A stretch of 34,217 nt of DNA from Phormidium sp. FACHB-1136 (GTDB lineage: Bacteria; Cyanobacteriota; Cyanobacteriia; Phormidesmidales; Phormidesmidaceae): positions 1 to 34,217 of the forward strand of contig NZ_JACJRS010000058.1 in the NCBI RefSeq assembly GCF_014697375.1. Direction: 5' to 3'. The notes beneath the pieces were generated by a model. It searched no databases. It was given only the letters and a program-made list of their open reading frames with translations, and had not been told where the DNA came from. Below, piece by piece: positions 7,389-15,950 of this stretch (position 1 is the stretch's first letter; each line of letters opens with the position of its first letter). The translations under genes and the position numbers were made by a program.

Positions 7389-8546
7389 GTGTTGATCTGG
7401 GGATTAATGCGCTTGAGTGAGGGGATATGCTTGTTGTCGGTTGATGTATTCACGCAATTTTTGTGCGACGAGCTGCGGGAAAAAACGAGCGCGTCGGAAC
7501 GGGTTTGCTGGGCGGTGGCCGAGCGTCTGAGCCACGAGGTGCAGCGGATCTGTCGGCAAAGTGATCGAATTCAGGCGTCGGGGGATGTGGCGGTTTGGGC
7601 CAAGACGCTGGGCAAGCATCGTTTGGATCAATGCTTGCACTACTACCATCTGGGGTCGCGCCAGGGCCGGATTGATCTCCACAGTACCCTCAGTGCCATT
7701 GTCTATCGCCACATGACGCCGTCCCAGGTGCAGACCAGTTATCAGGGGCGGCTGAGCCTCATTGAAGATTTCTTGCAGGGTTTTTATGTAGAAGCCCTAG
7801 GAGCATTTCGGCGCGAGAATCAACTTACAGCACAGTACCAGCCCCGTACGCTCCTGGAACTGGCGGAGTACATGGCCTTTGCGGAGCGCTATGGCAAACG
7901 GCGGATTCCGTTGCCGGGGAACCGGAGCCAACAGTTGATTATCCTGCGGGCACAAACCTTTGTGCGGCAGCAGCCCCCAGAACTGGCCATTGATATCACC
8001 CAGGCGATGGACTATGGCGGTGAGGCCGACGATGTGCGACCAGCGGCGTCCCTCCAGCGCATCCGGGAAGAACTGCTGAGCCAGGAGGAGGAACCCCCAG
8101 AACATTCCCTGCGGAACGAGGTGATTGAAGCCTTGCTGACCTATCTAAAAGAGCGGGATCAGGAGGACTGCGCCGATTACTTTACCCTGCGCCTGATGGA
8201 TCGACCCGCCCAGGAGATTGAGGGTCTGCTGAATCTCACCCCCCGTCAGCGAGACTATCTTCAGCAGCGATTTAAGTATCATTTGCTGCGTTTTGCCCTG
8301 TCCCACCATTGGCAACTGGTACACGAGTGGCTGGGGGTGGGGCTAGAGACCAACCTGGGCCTAACGCCGCCGCAGTGGCAGCAGTGGCAGCAGACATTAA
8401 CCCCTCCCCAAAAAGAACTCTTACGTTTAAAACAGAATGGGATGAGCGATGGCGATGCGGCCAAACAGTTAGGTCTGACTAGCACCCAACTTCAAAAACA
8501 GTGGACTAAGTTATTGGCGCAGGCGTGGGAAATTCGTAATCTTTAG
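7389..8546 (+). CDS. hetZ: HetZ-like heterocyst differentiation/regulatory protein
   Basis: HetZ is a cyanobacterial DNA-binding regulator, first described for early heterocyst development in Anabaena but also present in filamentous cyanobacteria without heterocysts. Recognised family segments include RLDQCLHYYHLGSRQGR, LHSTLSAIVYRHM, SYQGRLSLIEDFLQGFYVEA, EYMAFAERYGKRRIPLP, and toward the C-terminus LTPRQRDYLQQRFKYHLLRF and NLGLTPPQWQ. A final helix-turn-helix-like stretch reads DGDAAKQLGLTSTQLQKQW. The length (up to 385 residues) fits. The GTG at 7389 gives the longest frame, but homology seems to begin near DVFTQFLCDELR, so ATG 7407 or a later start is possible. patU follows 24 bases downstream, as in the hetZ-patU arrangement of other cyanobacteria, which argues for co-transcription. 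Confidence 0.9.
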   Translation: MLIWGLMRLSEGICLLSVDVFTQFLCDELREKTSASERVCWAVAERLSHEVQRICRQSDRIQASGDVAVWAKTLGKHRLDQCLHYYHLGSRQGRIDLHSTLSAIVYRHMTPSQVQTSYQGRLSLIEDFLQGFYVEALGAFRRENQLTAQYQPRTLLELAEYMAFAERYGKRRIPLPGNRSQQLIILRAQTFVRQQPPELAIDITQAMDYGGEADDVRPAASLQRIREELLSQEEEPPEHSLRNEVIEALLTYLKERDQEDCADYFTLRLMDRPAQEIEGLLNLTPRQRDYLQQRFKYHLLRFALSHHWQLVHEWLGVGLETNLGLTPPQWQQWQQTLTPPQKELLRLKQNGMSDGDAAKQLGLTSTQLQKQWTKLLAQAWEIRNL

Positions 8547-8570
8547 TATCCGGATAGACGGATTTAGGCC

Positions 8571-9524
8571 ATGAATAGAGACTCAGATATCATGAAAGCT
8601 ATCCTGCTGAAGCTGCTGTTTGAGGCAGATCCAGCGGCAGGTTCCCCATCAGGAGACGACCGTCTGAGTTTCGTTACCCCGGCCCCATGGCCCGATTCCC
8701 TCGAACCCGATGACGTATTGGCTCAATCCCATGGTGCAGACCCGAATGCCGTTTTCGACCCTGGAGATCATCCCGTCGTGTACACTCATTTTGAGGCTCT
8801 TGTCAAGCGCCGCCTAAGCCAAGAAATTGCCCAGCACCCACCCCTCTTCCCCTGGGAGCAGGGTTTACAAGACTATCCCGATCAGTTACGCTCCGATGCT
8901 GATATTGCGTCCATCTGGTTAAACCACCTGAGGACGTTGGACATTCCGACGGATTTCCCCGAAGAGGTACTGGTCGATTTGTTTGGCCAATGCCAGCGAG
9001 TTGCCCGCCACACGCGACAACTGGGGCGGCAACTGGTGGAGGCGGTGGAGTCCTTCTTTCCTGACCAGTCCCAAACCCTAGCCTACGTAGCGGGGGTAGT
9101 GGCTCAGCCCAACACCCGATCCGCCACCCAGGCCGCCATCGAGTCTGTGGACTACACGACCGCCTCCACCCAGCAGCAAATTACCCTCACCATGCTGGCT
9201 GCCCGCAGCATCTTCGAGGCACTCTGCCTCACCGTCTCGCCCCTGATGCCCAGCATCACCCGCCACTGGAACACCCCCTCTGGCCCCCTCAGTGTCACGG
9301 TGGCCCGCCTCAATGAAACCCTGCTAGAGGTGCGGGCCGATCTGCCAGAACCAGGATCGATGACCTTAACGGGCCTCACTGACATCCTGCATCGGGATCG
9401 ATCCACACCGGGGGAACTGCTGCTACAGATCACTCACCCCCACCCCCAAACCACCTACACCCTAGAAGTGAACCTAGGTGAGGCAGCTACGCCCCTGCGT
9501 TTCCAGGTGGTGGTCGAAGCCTAG
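8571..9524 (+). CDS. patU: PatU-like protein
   Basis: PatU partners genetically with HetZ in filamentous cyanobacteria. In Anabaena the single patU of other lineages is split into patU5 and patU3; here it is one 317-residue gene. The central helical part (SIWLNHLRTLDIPTDFPEEV, then QRVARHTRQLGRQLVEAVES) resembles the PatU family, and the C-terminal third looks beta-rich (LSVTVARLNETLLEVRADLP, LLLQITHPHPQTTYTLEVNL). No membrane segment is seen. The call rests on position 24 bases after hetZ as much as on sequence. A proline-rich acidic region at about residues 20-65 is likely disordered. Confidence 0.8.
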   Translation: MNRDSDIMKAILLKLLFEADPAAGSPSGDDRLSFVTPAPWPDSLEPDDVLAQSHGADPNAVFDPGDHPVVYTHFEALVKRRLSQEIAQHPPLFPWEQGLQDYPDQLRSDADIASIWLNHLRTLDIPTDFPEEVLVDLFGQCQRVARHTRQLGRQLVEAVESFFPDQSQTLAYVAGVVAQPNTRSATQAAIESVDYTTASTQQQITLTMLAARSIFEALCLTVSPLMPSITRHWNTPSGPLSVTVARLNETLLEVRADLPEPGSMTLTGLTDILHRDRSTPGELLLQITHPHPQTTYTLEVNLGEAATPLRFQVVVEA

Positions 9525-9717
9525 ACATACTCCGTAAAAGGCATTCCGGACGACCGTTTCGATGCACCCTTGGGGTAGCTGGGGGTTCCCTCATCTAGCT
9601 GTCCTTGGCAAACTGGACGGTGCTGCGTTGCGCCTAGCCCCTTTTCGGTGTTGAATCGATCTGGGCTGGGTCGATAGTTGCGATGCGGTTGATGCATTGC
9701 TTCTATGCCTCGCTTTG

Positions 9718-9757
9718 CCCTCACCCCCAGCCTCTCTCCCAGGGAGGAGAGGGGAGG
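9718..9757 (+). repeat. C-rich dispersed repeat, copy A
   Basis: CCCTCACCCCCAGCC is followed by CTCTCCCAGGGAGGAGAG, an imperfect hairpin unit. Further copies lie at 28508, 28556, 31133 and, inverted, 32197. It sits just upstream of cysS. Such units are common between genes in cyanobacterial genomes. The interval 9525-9793 holds no gene. Confidence 0.85.
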
Positions 9758-9793
9758 CAGAAACCGTTTACCAAGTTGCTACCCCCACGTCCC

Positions 9794-11260
9794 ATGAGCC
9801 CTGTTCTGTACAACACCCTGACCCGCCGCAAGGAGCCCCTGCAACCCCTAGATCCCGGTCGGGTAAAGATGTACTGCTGTGGGGTTACGGTGTATGACTA
9901 CTCTCACCTCGGCCATGCCCGCTGCTATGTGGTGTGGGATACCCTGCGGCGTTACTTGACGTGGCGAGGCTACGACGTTCACTACGTCCAGAATTTCACC
10001 GATATTGATGACAAAATCCTCAACCGGGCCAAGGCTGAAGGCTCGGACATGAAAACCGTAGCCGAGCGCTACACAGCGGCCTATTTGGAAGACATGGCAC
10101 GGCTGAACGTCCTGGAAGCCGATGACTACACCTACGCCACCCGTACCCTCGACGGCATTCAGCGGTTGATTAGTGAGCTGGAACAAAAGGGCTACGCCTA
10201 TCCGGCCAATGGCGACGTTTACTATGCCGTGCGGAAGTTTGAGGGCTACGGCAAACTCTCTGGCCGCAAGTTGGAGGACATGCAGGCGGGGGCCAGCGGT
10301 CGGGTTAGCGGTGAGGAAGCCATCAAGCACGACCCCTTCGACTTTGCCCTGTGGAAGGGGGCCAAGGAAGGCGAACCCTTTTGGGAGTCCCCCTGGGGGC
10401 CAGGGCGTCCGGGTTGGCATATCGAATGCTCCGCCATGATTCGCGACCGCTTTGGAGACCGCATCGACATCCACATGGGCGGCAGCGACCTGATTTTTCC
10501 CCACCACGAAAACGAAATTGCCCAGTCCGAAGCGGCCACCGGGCATCCCCTTGCGAAAGTGTGGATGCACAACGGCATGGTGAACGTGGACGGCGAGAAG
10601 ATGTCCAAATCCTTGGGCAACTTCACCACCATTCGGGCCTTGCTGGATTCTGAAAATGCCCCCGACCCCATGGCCCTACGGCTGTTTCTGTTGCAGGGCA
10701 ACTACCGCAAACCTGTGGATTTTACCGACGAATCCATCGCCGCCGCCCAAAATAGCTGGCACACCCTGCAAGCGGGACTTCAGTTTGGGTATCAATGGGG
10801 TTCTCAATTAGGCTGGGAGCTTGATTCGGAATTTGCCGCATCTGACATCACGATTGACCGAAAATCCGCACTAGTTCAAGCCTTCCAAGTGGCTATGGAT
10901 GACGACCTTAACACCGCTGGAGGTCTCGCCGTACTGTTTGATCTCGCCAAGGAATTGCGGCGAGCACGCAATTTACTCGCCCATACGGGCCAAGCAGATA
11001 CGGATGCCGATACCCTGCGCCAGCACTGGTACACCCTGGTCAACCTGGCCCAAGTTCTCGGTTTAGAGGCGAGTCCCGAAACTTCCGAAGCGTCTACAGG
11101 TGGACTATCTGACGACGAAATCGAAGCCCTGCTCACCCAACGCAAAGACGCCCGTGCCGCCAAGAACTTTGCCGAGGGCGACCGCATCCGCGACCTGCTC
11201 CAGGCGGAGGGCGTCACCCTCATCGACAAACCGGGCGGCGTTACGGAATGGCATCGCTAA
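9794..11260 (+). CDS. cysS: Cysteinyl-tRNA synthetase
   Basis: CysRS charges tRNA-Cys with cysteine in the cytoplasm using ATP. The protein shows the class I signatures: the CGVTVYD zinc-ligand segment at residues 29-35, HLGH at 38-41, WHIECS and HHENEIAQSE (zinc and substrate pocket), and KMSKS at 269-273. The helical C-terminal anticodon region ends with ARAAKNFAEGDRIRDLLQAEG. I chose ATG 9794 (MSPVLYNTLTRRKEPL), because the frame open from 9683 runs through a dispersed C-rich repeat and has no family homology. The resulting 488 residues are normal. It is a core gene and anchors this region as chromosome. Confidence 0.97.
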   Translation: MSPVLYNTLTRRKEPLQPLDPGRVKMYCCGVTVYDYSHLGHARCYVVWDTLRRYLTWRGYDVHYVQNFTDIDDKILNRAKAEGSDMKTVAERYTAAYLEDMARLNVLEADDYTYATRTLDGIQRLISELEQKGYAYPANGDVYYAVRKFEGYGKLSGRKLEDMQAGASGRVSGEEAIKHDPFDFALWKGAKEGEPFWESPWGPGRPGWHIECSAMIRDRFGDRIDIHMGGSDLIFPHHENEIAQSEAATGHPLAKVWMHNGMVNVDGEKMSKSLGNFTTIRALLDSENAPDPMALRLFLLQGNYRKPVDFTDESIAAAQNSWHTLQAGLQFGYQWGSQLGWELDSEFAASDITIDRKSALVQAFQVAMDDDLNTAGGLAVLFDLAKELRRARNLLAHTGQADTDADTLRQHWYTLVNLAQVLGLEASPETSEASTGGLSDDEIEALLTQRKDARAAKNFAEGDRIRDLLQAEGVTLIDKPGGVTEWHR

Positions 11261-11370
11261 GAGGCCATTGATAAAGTCAGTTTTCCGGAAGGGGAGGGTT
11301 GGGATAACCGATCTTGGGTCTCAGACATCGGGGAATAGGATCGGCATAGAAGCCGTTGGAGGGGATAGTG

Positions 11371-11685
11371 ATGTTGAGCCCCCCTGATGCCACTGACCTG
11401 AGCGATGCCGAATGGGGGATGTTAGCCCCCTGATTCCCCCTCCGAAGCCCGGTGGACGTCCTCGAACGACGGATATGCGGGGGGTGTGCAATGGCATCGT
11501 CTATCAAGCGCCATCTCATCGTGGATAGCCTGGGTCTGGTGCTGAAGGTAGTCGTCACCGAGGCCAATGCCAGTGAGCGTCTCGTCGCCGCCTATGCCCT
11601 GATGTTACTCAAAGAGGAGTATGCCGCGAGCCTCAAACGGGTTAAGGTGCTGTGGGAGATATTGTCAAATCTGGTGTATGGCTAG
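11371..11685 (+). pseudogene. IS5-family transposase remnant
   Basis: Two frames give parts of an IS5-type transposase. DLSDAEWGMLAP continues in a shifted frame as PLIPPPKPGGRPRTTDMRG, then VCNGIVYQ. After a large internal deletion, KRHLIVDSLGLVLKVVVTEA appears with NASERLVAAYALMLL. The catalytic DDE core is mostly absent. There is at least one frameshift, one stop and a truncated end, so the copy is dead. Terminal repeats are not evident. Confidence 0.75.
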
Positions 11686-11688
11686 GAT

Positions 11689-11997
11689 CTAGGCGGCGTC
11701 TTGCATCTGGGTCATATCGGTGCTGTCATCAGTCCGGTATCCATCGTTGAACGGAACGCCTTCAATCACGTCAACTAGGTGTTTGAAGCCTCGAATTCTG
11801 AGCCAGCTTTTCTGAGCGCTCTCCACCAACTTGAAGACCAGTGCCAAGAGGGTCTCCTTGGAGATGCAGCCCTGGGTCTGGTCGGTTCTGAGACGCACAG
11901 TGGCAAAGGTGGACTCAATGGGATTGGTGGTACGAATATGAGACCAGTGCTCAGCCGGGAAGTCATTCCAATTAAGGCTGAGACCATGAAAGCCTGA
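11689..11997 (-). pseudogene. IS256-family (mutator-type) transposase C-terminal remnant
   Basis: The minus-strand frame reads FPAEHWSHIRTTNPIESTFATVRLRT, the conserved C-terminal block of IS256-family transposases (shown here in two parts: FPAEHWSHIRTTNPIES and TFATVRLRT). It ends with AQKSWLRIRGFKHLVDVIEG and a stop. Everything upstream, including the catalytic aspartates, is missing. It abuts the IS5 remnant and the end of the FAD oxidoreductase gene, so 11261-12015 is a graveyard of IS fragments. Confidence 0.78.
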
Positions 11998-12015
11998 CTC
12001 TACCAGGCTTTCCGA

Positions 12016-13179
12016 TTAGCGATGGAGCACAGTGGTCATCACCTCCTCGGCGAGGCCAAAGGAGAGGGTCATGCCAGCGCCGCTAAGGCCGTTGACGAGG
12101 GTGACCCCAGGGGCGGGGTGGGCCACGAATTCGGTTTTACCGGGCAGTTTGGCGTAGATGCCGTGCCAGGTGGCGGCGATGTCTAGGCAGGGCACCTGGG
12201 CAAATCCCCTGAGATAATTCAGCACAAACTGGTTAATGTCGGTGCGATCAAAGGGGTCAAAGGTGAGGGCGTATTCGTGGGAATCGCCCAGGATGAGTTC
12301 CCCTAGGCCGTTTTGGGACATCATGACATGGATGTGCCAGTCTACCGCAAAGGACAATTCGGCCTGAATGCGCTGTTTGAGAACGGGCAGCGAAGGGCAA
12401 TCGGCAAAGGCGGCATAGTGGGTTAGGGTGAGTCCGCCGCAGAGGGCTGGCCCAATCCGGTAGCCCTGGGGTTGGGGGCTGGTACGCATCATTTGCAGCT
12501 TGGATTTGGTGATGCCGCTGTTTTGGTAAAGATCGGGGTATAGGGTTTCAAAATCGGCCCCAGAACAGACAAAAATGTGATCCGCTGTCCAGGTTTCGCC
12601 GTTTACGGTGAACTGGGGCGAGTCGATGGCGGTGACGGTGGCCCCAAACCGAAACTCGACGTTAAAGGTCGCTTGCAAGACCTGGGGAAGGGTGGCGATG
12701 GCCTCCCGTGCGTCCACAATCACCTCGGTTTCACTCCAGAGGGCACCCAGCAGCCCGGTGGTCACGGCAGCTTGGCTTTTGGCGGCGGCCTCCTCGGCGG
12801 TGAGCATTTGCACGGCATAGCCTGTGGGCTGGGCCAGGGCGACAAACTCCTCCATCACCGCTAGTTCGTCGGGGTGGTAGGCCAAGTGCAGCGAGCCAAC
12901 CGGGTCGTAAAAGAAGTCACCCTTGGTCGCCATATCCATCCAAATCTGGCGCGATAGCATGGCCCGATCTCGCAGTGGCCCCGGCGGCTGACCAATGGGC
13001 CATACCATCCCAAAGTTGCGAATGGACGCTCCCACAGCCCGCTCACTGCGCTCAAACACTGTTACCCGATGGCCCCGACGGGCCGCCGCTAGGGCATGGG
13101 CCAGCCCCACAATGCCCGCACCCACAACGGCAATTTCGGTGGAATGGGGCGCAGAATGGGGTGAAGACAGAGTTGTCAT
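12016..13179 (-). CDS. FAD-dependent oxidoreductase of aminophosphonate cluster (DAO-like, TIGR03364 type)
   Basis: This 387-residue DAO-superfamily protein begins with a dinucleotide fold (VVGAGIVGLAHALAAARRGH, then TVFERSERAVGASIRNFGM). It ends with the FAD-closing segment VNGLSGAGMTLSFGLAEEV. Family members found next to phosphonatase-like hydrolases are proposed to oxidise the amine of an aminophosphonate, giving an aldehyde, ammonia and peroxide. It is soluble and cytoplasmic. It is the last gene of the minus-strand cluster, 41 bases after the HAD gene, probably co-transcribed. The substrate is not determined by sequence. An N-alkylated or hydroxylated aminoethylphosphonate is plausible given the neighbours; a general amino-acid oxidase is the alternative. 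Confidence 0.85.
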   Translation of the reverse strand: MTTLSSPHSAPHSTEIAVVGAGIVGLAHALAAARRGHRVTVFERSERAVGASIRNFGMVWPIGQPPGPLRDRAMLSRQIWMDMATKGDFFYDPVGSLHLAYHPDELAVMEEFVALAQPTGYAVQMLTAEEAAAKSQAAVTTGLLGALWSETEVIVDAREAIATLPQVLQATFNVEFRFGATVTAIDSPQFTVNGETWTADHIFVCSGADFETLYPDLYQNSGITKSKLQMMRTSPQPQGYRIGPALCGGLTLTHYAAFADCPSLPVLKQRIQAELSFAVDWHIHVMMSQNGLGELILGDSHEYALTFDPFDRTDINQFVLNYLRGFAQVPCLDIAATWHGIYAKLPGKTEFVAHPAPGVTLVNGLSGAGMTLSFGLAEEVMTTVLHR

Positions 13180-13220
13180 GTCAACAGATCCTTAATTCCT
13201 ATCAACGCAATGGCCAAACC

Positions 13221-13955
13221 CTAGTCGATCCATTGCTCTAACTGCTGCTGAAAATGCGCTAGGGAGTGGAACAGCCCATCGTTGGCATGGTTCGCTAACT
13301 GGGCTTGGGTGTGGGTGCCGTTGGTGACACCGCAGGCATAGAGGCAACCCGCATGGCGAGCCGAGGCCAGATCGGAGGGGGTGTCGCCAATGGCAATCAC
13401 GGTTTTGGGGTCATCAATACCCAGGCGGTACATTGCCTTTTGGATCATAAACGGAGCCGGACGGCCCTCATTGCCGTAGATTTCGGAGGGGGTGACTGAC
13501 ATTTGAATCGTGGATTGCGCCGACCCCACGTAGGAGGTAGGGTCTAGGCCTACGTCCCAACCCAAACGGTGGAGGATAATCTGGGTGACTTCCCGATAGA
13601 ACCCGGTGGTGAGGGCGATGGCGATGGATCGGGATCGCAGCCAGTCAAAAAGAGCTAGGCAACCCTCCGTGGGGGCAACGGTTTGGGTGCGGTAGTGGTG
13701 TTCTAGCACGGTGCGAAAGCAATCGTAGGAGGCTTCCACCTTGGCAAAATAATCTTCACTGGCGGCTCCAATTTGGTCGGCCCAGAGGGTTTGAAACACC
13801 ACCTTTTTGGGCAGTCCCATCATGGCATTAACCCGATCTGCGTAGGCCATTAGCCCCGTTTGTTTGGCCGCTTCAAAAAAACAGTGCAGTACTTCATTAT
13901 CGTCTTTTACGGTGGTGCCTGCCATATCAAAGGCGATGAGCTTAATGTTAGCCAT
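13221..13955 (-). CDS. HAD-family phosphonatase-like hydrolase
   Basis: The 244-residue HAD enzyme carries the nucleophile motif FDMAGTTV (D10; the family usually has DMAGT or DWAGT), a cap region with MGLPK in which K50 aligns with the Schiff-base lysine of phosphonoacetaldehyde hydrolase, motif II TTGFYREV, and motif IV IGDTPSDLASARHAGC. PhnX-type enzymes cleave the C-P bond of phosphonoacetaldehyde to acetaldehyde and phosphate; the TIGR03351-like subfamily is close but may act on a hydroxylated aldehyde. Linkage with the transporter, the oxidoreductase and the divergent PLP lyase supports a C-P hydrolase role. I leave the symbol blank because PhnX and the PhnX-like clade are hard to separate by eye. 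Confidence 0.87.
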   Translation of the reverse strand: MANIKLIAFDMAGTTVKDDNEVLHCFFEAAKQTGLMAYADRVNAMMGLPKKVVFQTLWADQIGAASEDYFAKVEASYDCFRTVLEHHYRTQTVAPTEGCLALFDWLRSRSIAIALTTGFYREVTQIILHRLGWDVGLDPTSYVGSAQSTIQMSVTPSEIYGNEGRPAPFMIQKAMYRLGIDDPKTVIAIGDTPSDLASARHAGCLYACGVTNGTHTQAQLANHANDGLFHSLAHFQQQLEQWID

Positions 13956-14138
13956 AGGGAACCTCAGAATAATCGCAAAAAGAAACTAAAAGGCTTGAAA
14001 ATCGCATGGCCACCACAGACTCAATCTCGCGATCCTCCCAGGAGATATTGCCTGAATCCTAACCCGAACCCCAGGGCGAGGCGGCATCCACGGAAAGCAA
14101 CGTGTTCCTTGGAACCGTCCCGACGGGAAAATCTCAAA

Positions 14139-15890
14139 CTAGCGATGGAGCCATGCCTCTGAACGCTGGCGCAGACCTTTTGTGAGCCAGGAATACATCA
14201 CCCGAACGCCTAGGCTTGTTAACACAATGAGGGTAGACATCGCAGCGGCGGCGGCAATGTCCCCAGCATCGTCCATATTGACAATGGCCACGGCGGCCAG
14301 GGGCAGATTGGCGGGGTACAAAAAGATAATGGCTGAAATAGTGACCATGGCATTGACAAAAAAGTAGATGCCAATTTCTAAAATCGCAGGTAGAGACATG
14401 GGTACCGTCACCCGCCAGAAGGTTTTGTAGAAGGGTACCGCCATGGAGGCCGAAACGGCCTCAAATTCTGAATCAATTTGTTTGAGGGCGGTGGTGCCCG
14501 TCAAAAAGCAAACGGTGTAGAAATGGATAATGTTGGCCATGACCAATAGGGCCATGGTGCCATAGAGCCAATGCAAGGGATTGTAGATCGCTAACCCTGT
14601 GAACGGAATGCGCCAAATGGGATTATTAAAGAAGAAAACGTAGGCCAAACCCAACACCAGACCGGGCAGGGCCAAGGGAACCGTGGACAACAGGTAGGTG
14701 AGGGAACGCAACCAGTTCAGCCCCCGCCCCTTTTCCACCAGGTAAGCTCCGGTAAATACGATAGCTGTGCCAAAAATTGCCGTATAGAAGGACATACGCA
14801 GGCTGTTCCAGTAGGCCCCATAGCCACCACCGCCCACGCTACTAAAGTCGTAGTTTTTGAGGCTGAGGGAAAAGTCGTAGGGCCATACCTTAACCAAGGA
14901 GGCCAGGATGATGGTGCCAAACACTGCGAAAATAAAGGCAACCATCAACGCACAGAAGCCAAACATAGCCCAGTCTAAAATTGGATTTGGCTTGGGCTGT
15001 AGGGGAACCGACTTAGCACTAATTAGAGCATTTTGTCGCCGCTGTACGATGCGATCTAGCCCAAAGGCCAACACCGAGGGAATCAGCAGAAAGACGCTGA
15101 TGGTGGCTCCCATAGAAAAGTTTTGTTGGCCAATCACCTGCTTGTAAATGTCGGTGGCTAGCACGTTAAAGTTGCCGCCTACGACCTTGGGCACTCCGAA
15201 ATCGGTAAAGGCGAGAATAAAGCAAACAAATAGGGCACTCATGAGGCCATATTTGATGCTGGGCAAGGTTACGGTAAAAAAGGTTTTGAGGGTCGAGGCT
15301 CCCAGTACCTCGGCAGCTTCATAGAGGCGGGCATCGGTTAAATTGAGGGCCGTTACTAATAGAATGACAGCCTGGGGAAAGCAGTAGAGGAATTCCCCAA
15401 TAACAATGCCATTAAACCCATAGAGGTTGATGTTAATTCCAGGCAACAGGCCAAACAATCCGGTGGTTACTAGCCCCTGATTGCCAAACAAATAAATTAG
15501 CCCAATAGCATTGGCCAGGGGAGGAATATACAGCGATAGCAGCCCCAGGGTACGAAAGAATGTCTTACCCTTCATGGCAGTGCGGGTGAGGCCATAGGCA
15601 TAGATAAACCCTAGGCCCACGGAAAAAAGCGTAGTCGTGATCGCCACGCCCACACTATTTAAAAACGACTGCACCAACGATGGAGTTGTGAGGTATTTCC
15701 CATAGTTGGCGAGGCCTACCCATTCCCCATCGGTGTTTTGAAAACTGCGCCCTACCATGGGAAACAGCGGCAGCACAACACCCACCACCAGCCACAGGGC
15801 ACCCAGGCCCAGGAGGCCGCGCATCACCCAGGCTTCGAGGTCGAAGGCGTTGGCGCGGGGGGCAGAAATCGGACGGCGGGTGGTGGTCAT
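14139..15890 (-). CDS. ABC transporter permease, double-domain (putative aminophosphonate importer)
   Basis: This 583-residue inner-membrane protein contains two fused permease domains, about a dozen hydrophobic helices in all. Each half has an EAA loop for docking the ATPase: YEAAEVLGASTLKTFFTVTL in the first half, and FEAVSASMAVPFYKTFWRVT in the second. The architecture matches FbpB/ThiP-type and the PhnU/V-like 2-aminoethylphosphonate importers. It lies between the ATPase gene (60-base gap upstream) and the hydrolase gene (183-base gap downstream, with no gene). The substrate assignment comes from the catabolic neighbours; iron or thiamine import would fit the fold equally well. Confidence 0.88.
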   Translation of the reverse strand: MTTTRRPISAPRANAFDLEAWVMRGLLGLGALWLVVGVVLPLFPMVGRSFQNTDGEWVGLANYGKYLTTPSLVQSFLNSVGVAITTTLFSVGLGFIYAYGLTRTAMKGKTFFRTLGLLSLYIPPLANAIGLIYLFGNQGLVTTGLFGLLPGININLYGFNGIVIGEFLYCFPQAVILLVTALNLTDARLYEAAEVLGASTLKTFFTVTLPSIKYGLMSALFVCFILAFTDFGVPKVVGGNFNVLATDIYKQVIGQQNFSMGATISVFLLIPSVLAFGLDRIVQRRQNALISAKSVPLQPKPNPILDWAMFGFCALMVAFIFAVFGTIILASLVKVWPYDFSLSLKNYDFSSVGGGGYGAYWNSLRMSFYTAIFGTAIVFTGAYLVEKGRGLNWLRSLTYLLSTVPLALPGLVLGLAYVFFFNNPIWRIPFTGLAIYNPLHWLYGTMALLVMANIIHFYTVCFLTGTTALKQIDSEFEAVSASMAVPFYKTFWRVTVPMSLPAILEIGIYFFVNAMVTISAIIFLYPANLPLAAVAIVNMDDAGDIAAAAAMSTLIVLTSLGVRVMYSWLTKGLRQRSEAWLHR

Positions 15891-15950
15891 GGGGCAGGGG
15901 GCCGGGAAAAGGGCAGGGGGTAGGGTGGCTTGGCTGGCGCAGAATGGAGC

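Noticed and set aside
7389-9524. hetZ-patU as proof of a heterocyst-forming organism
   Set aside because: Both genes occur in filamentous cyanobacteria that do not make heterocysts. No hetR or nif gene is present in the window.
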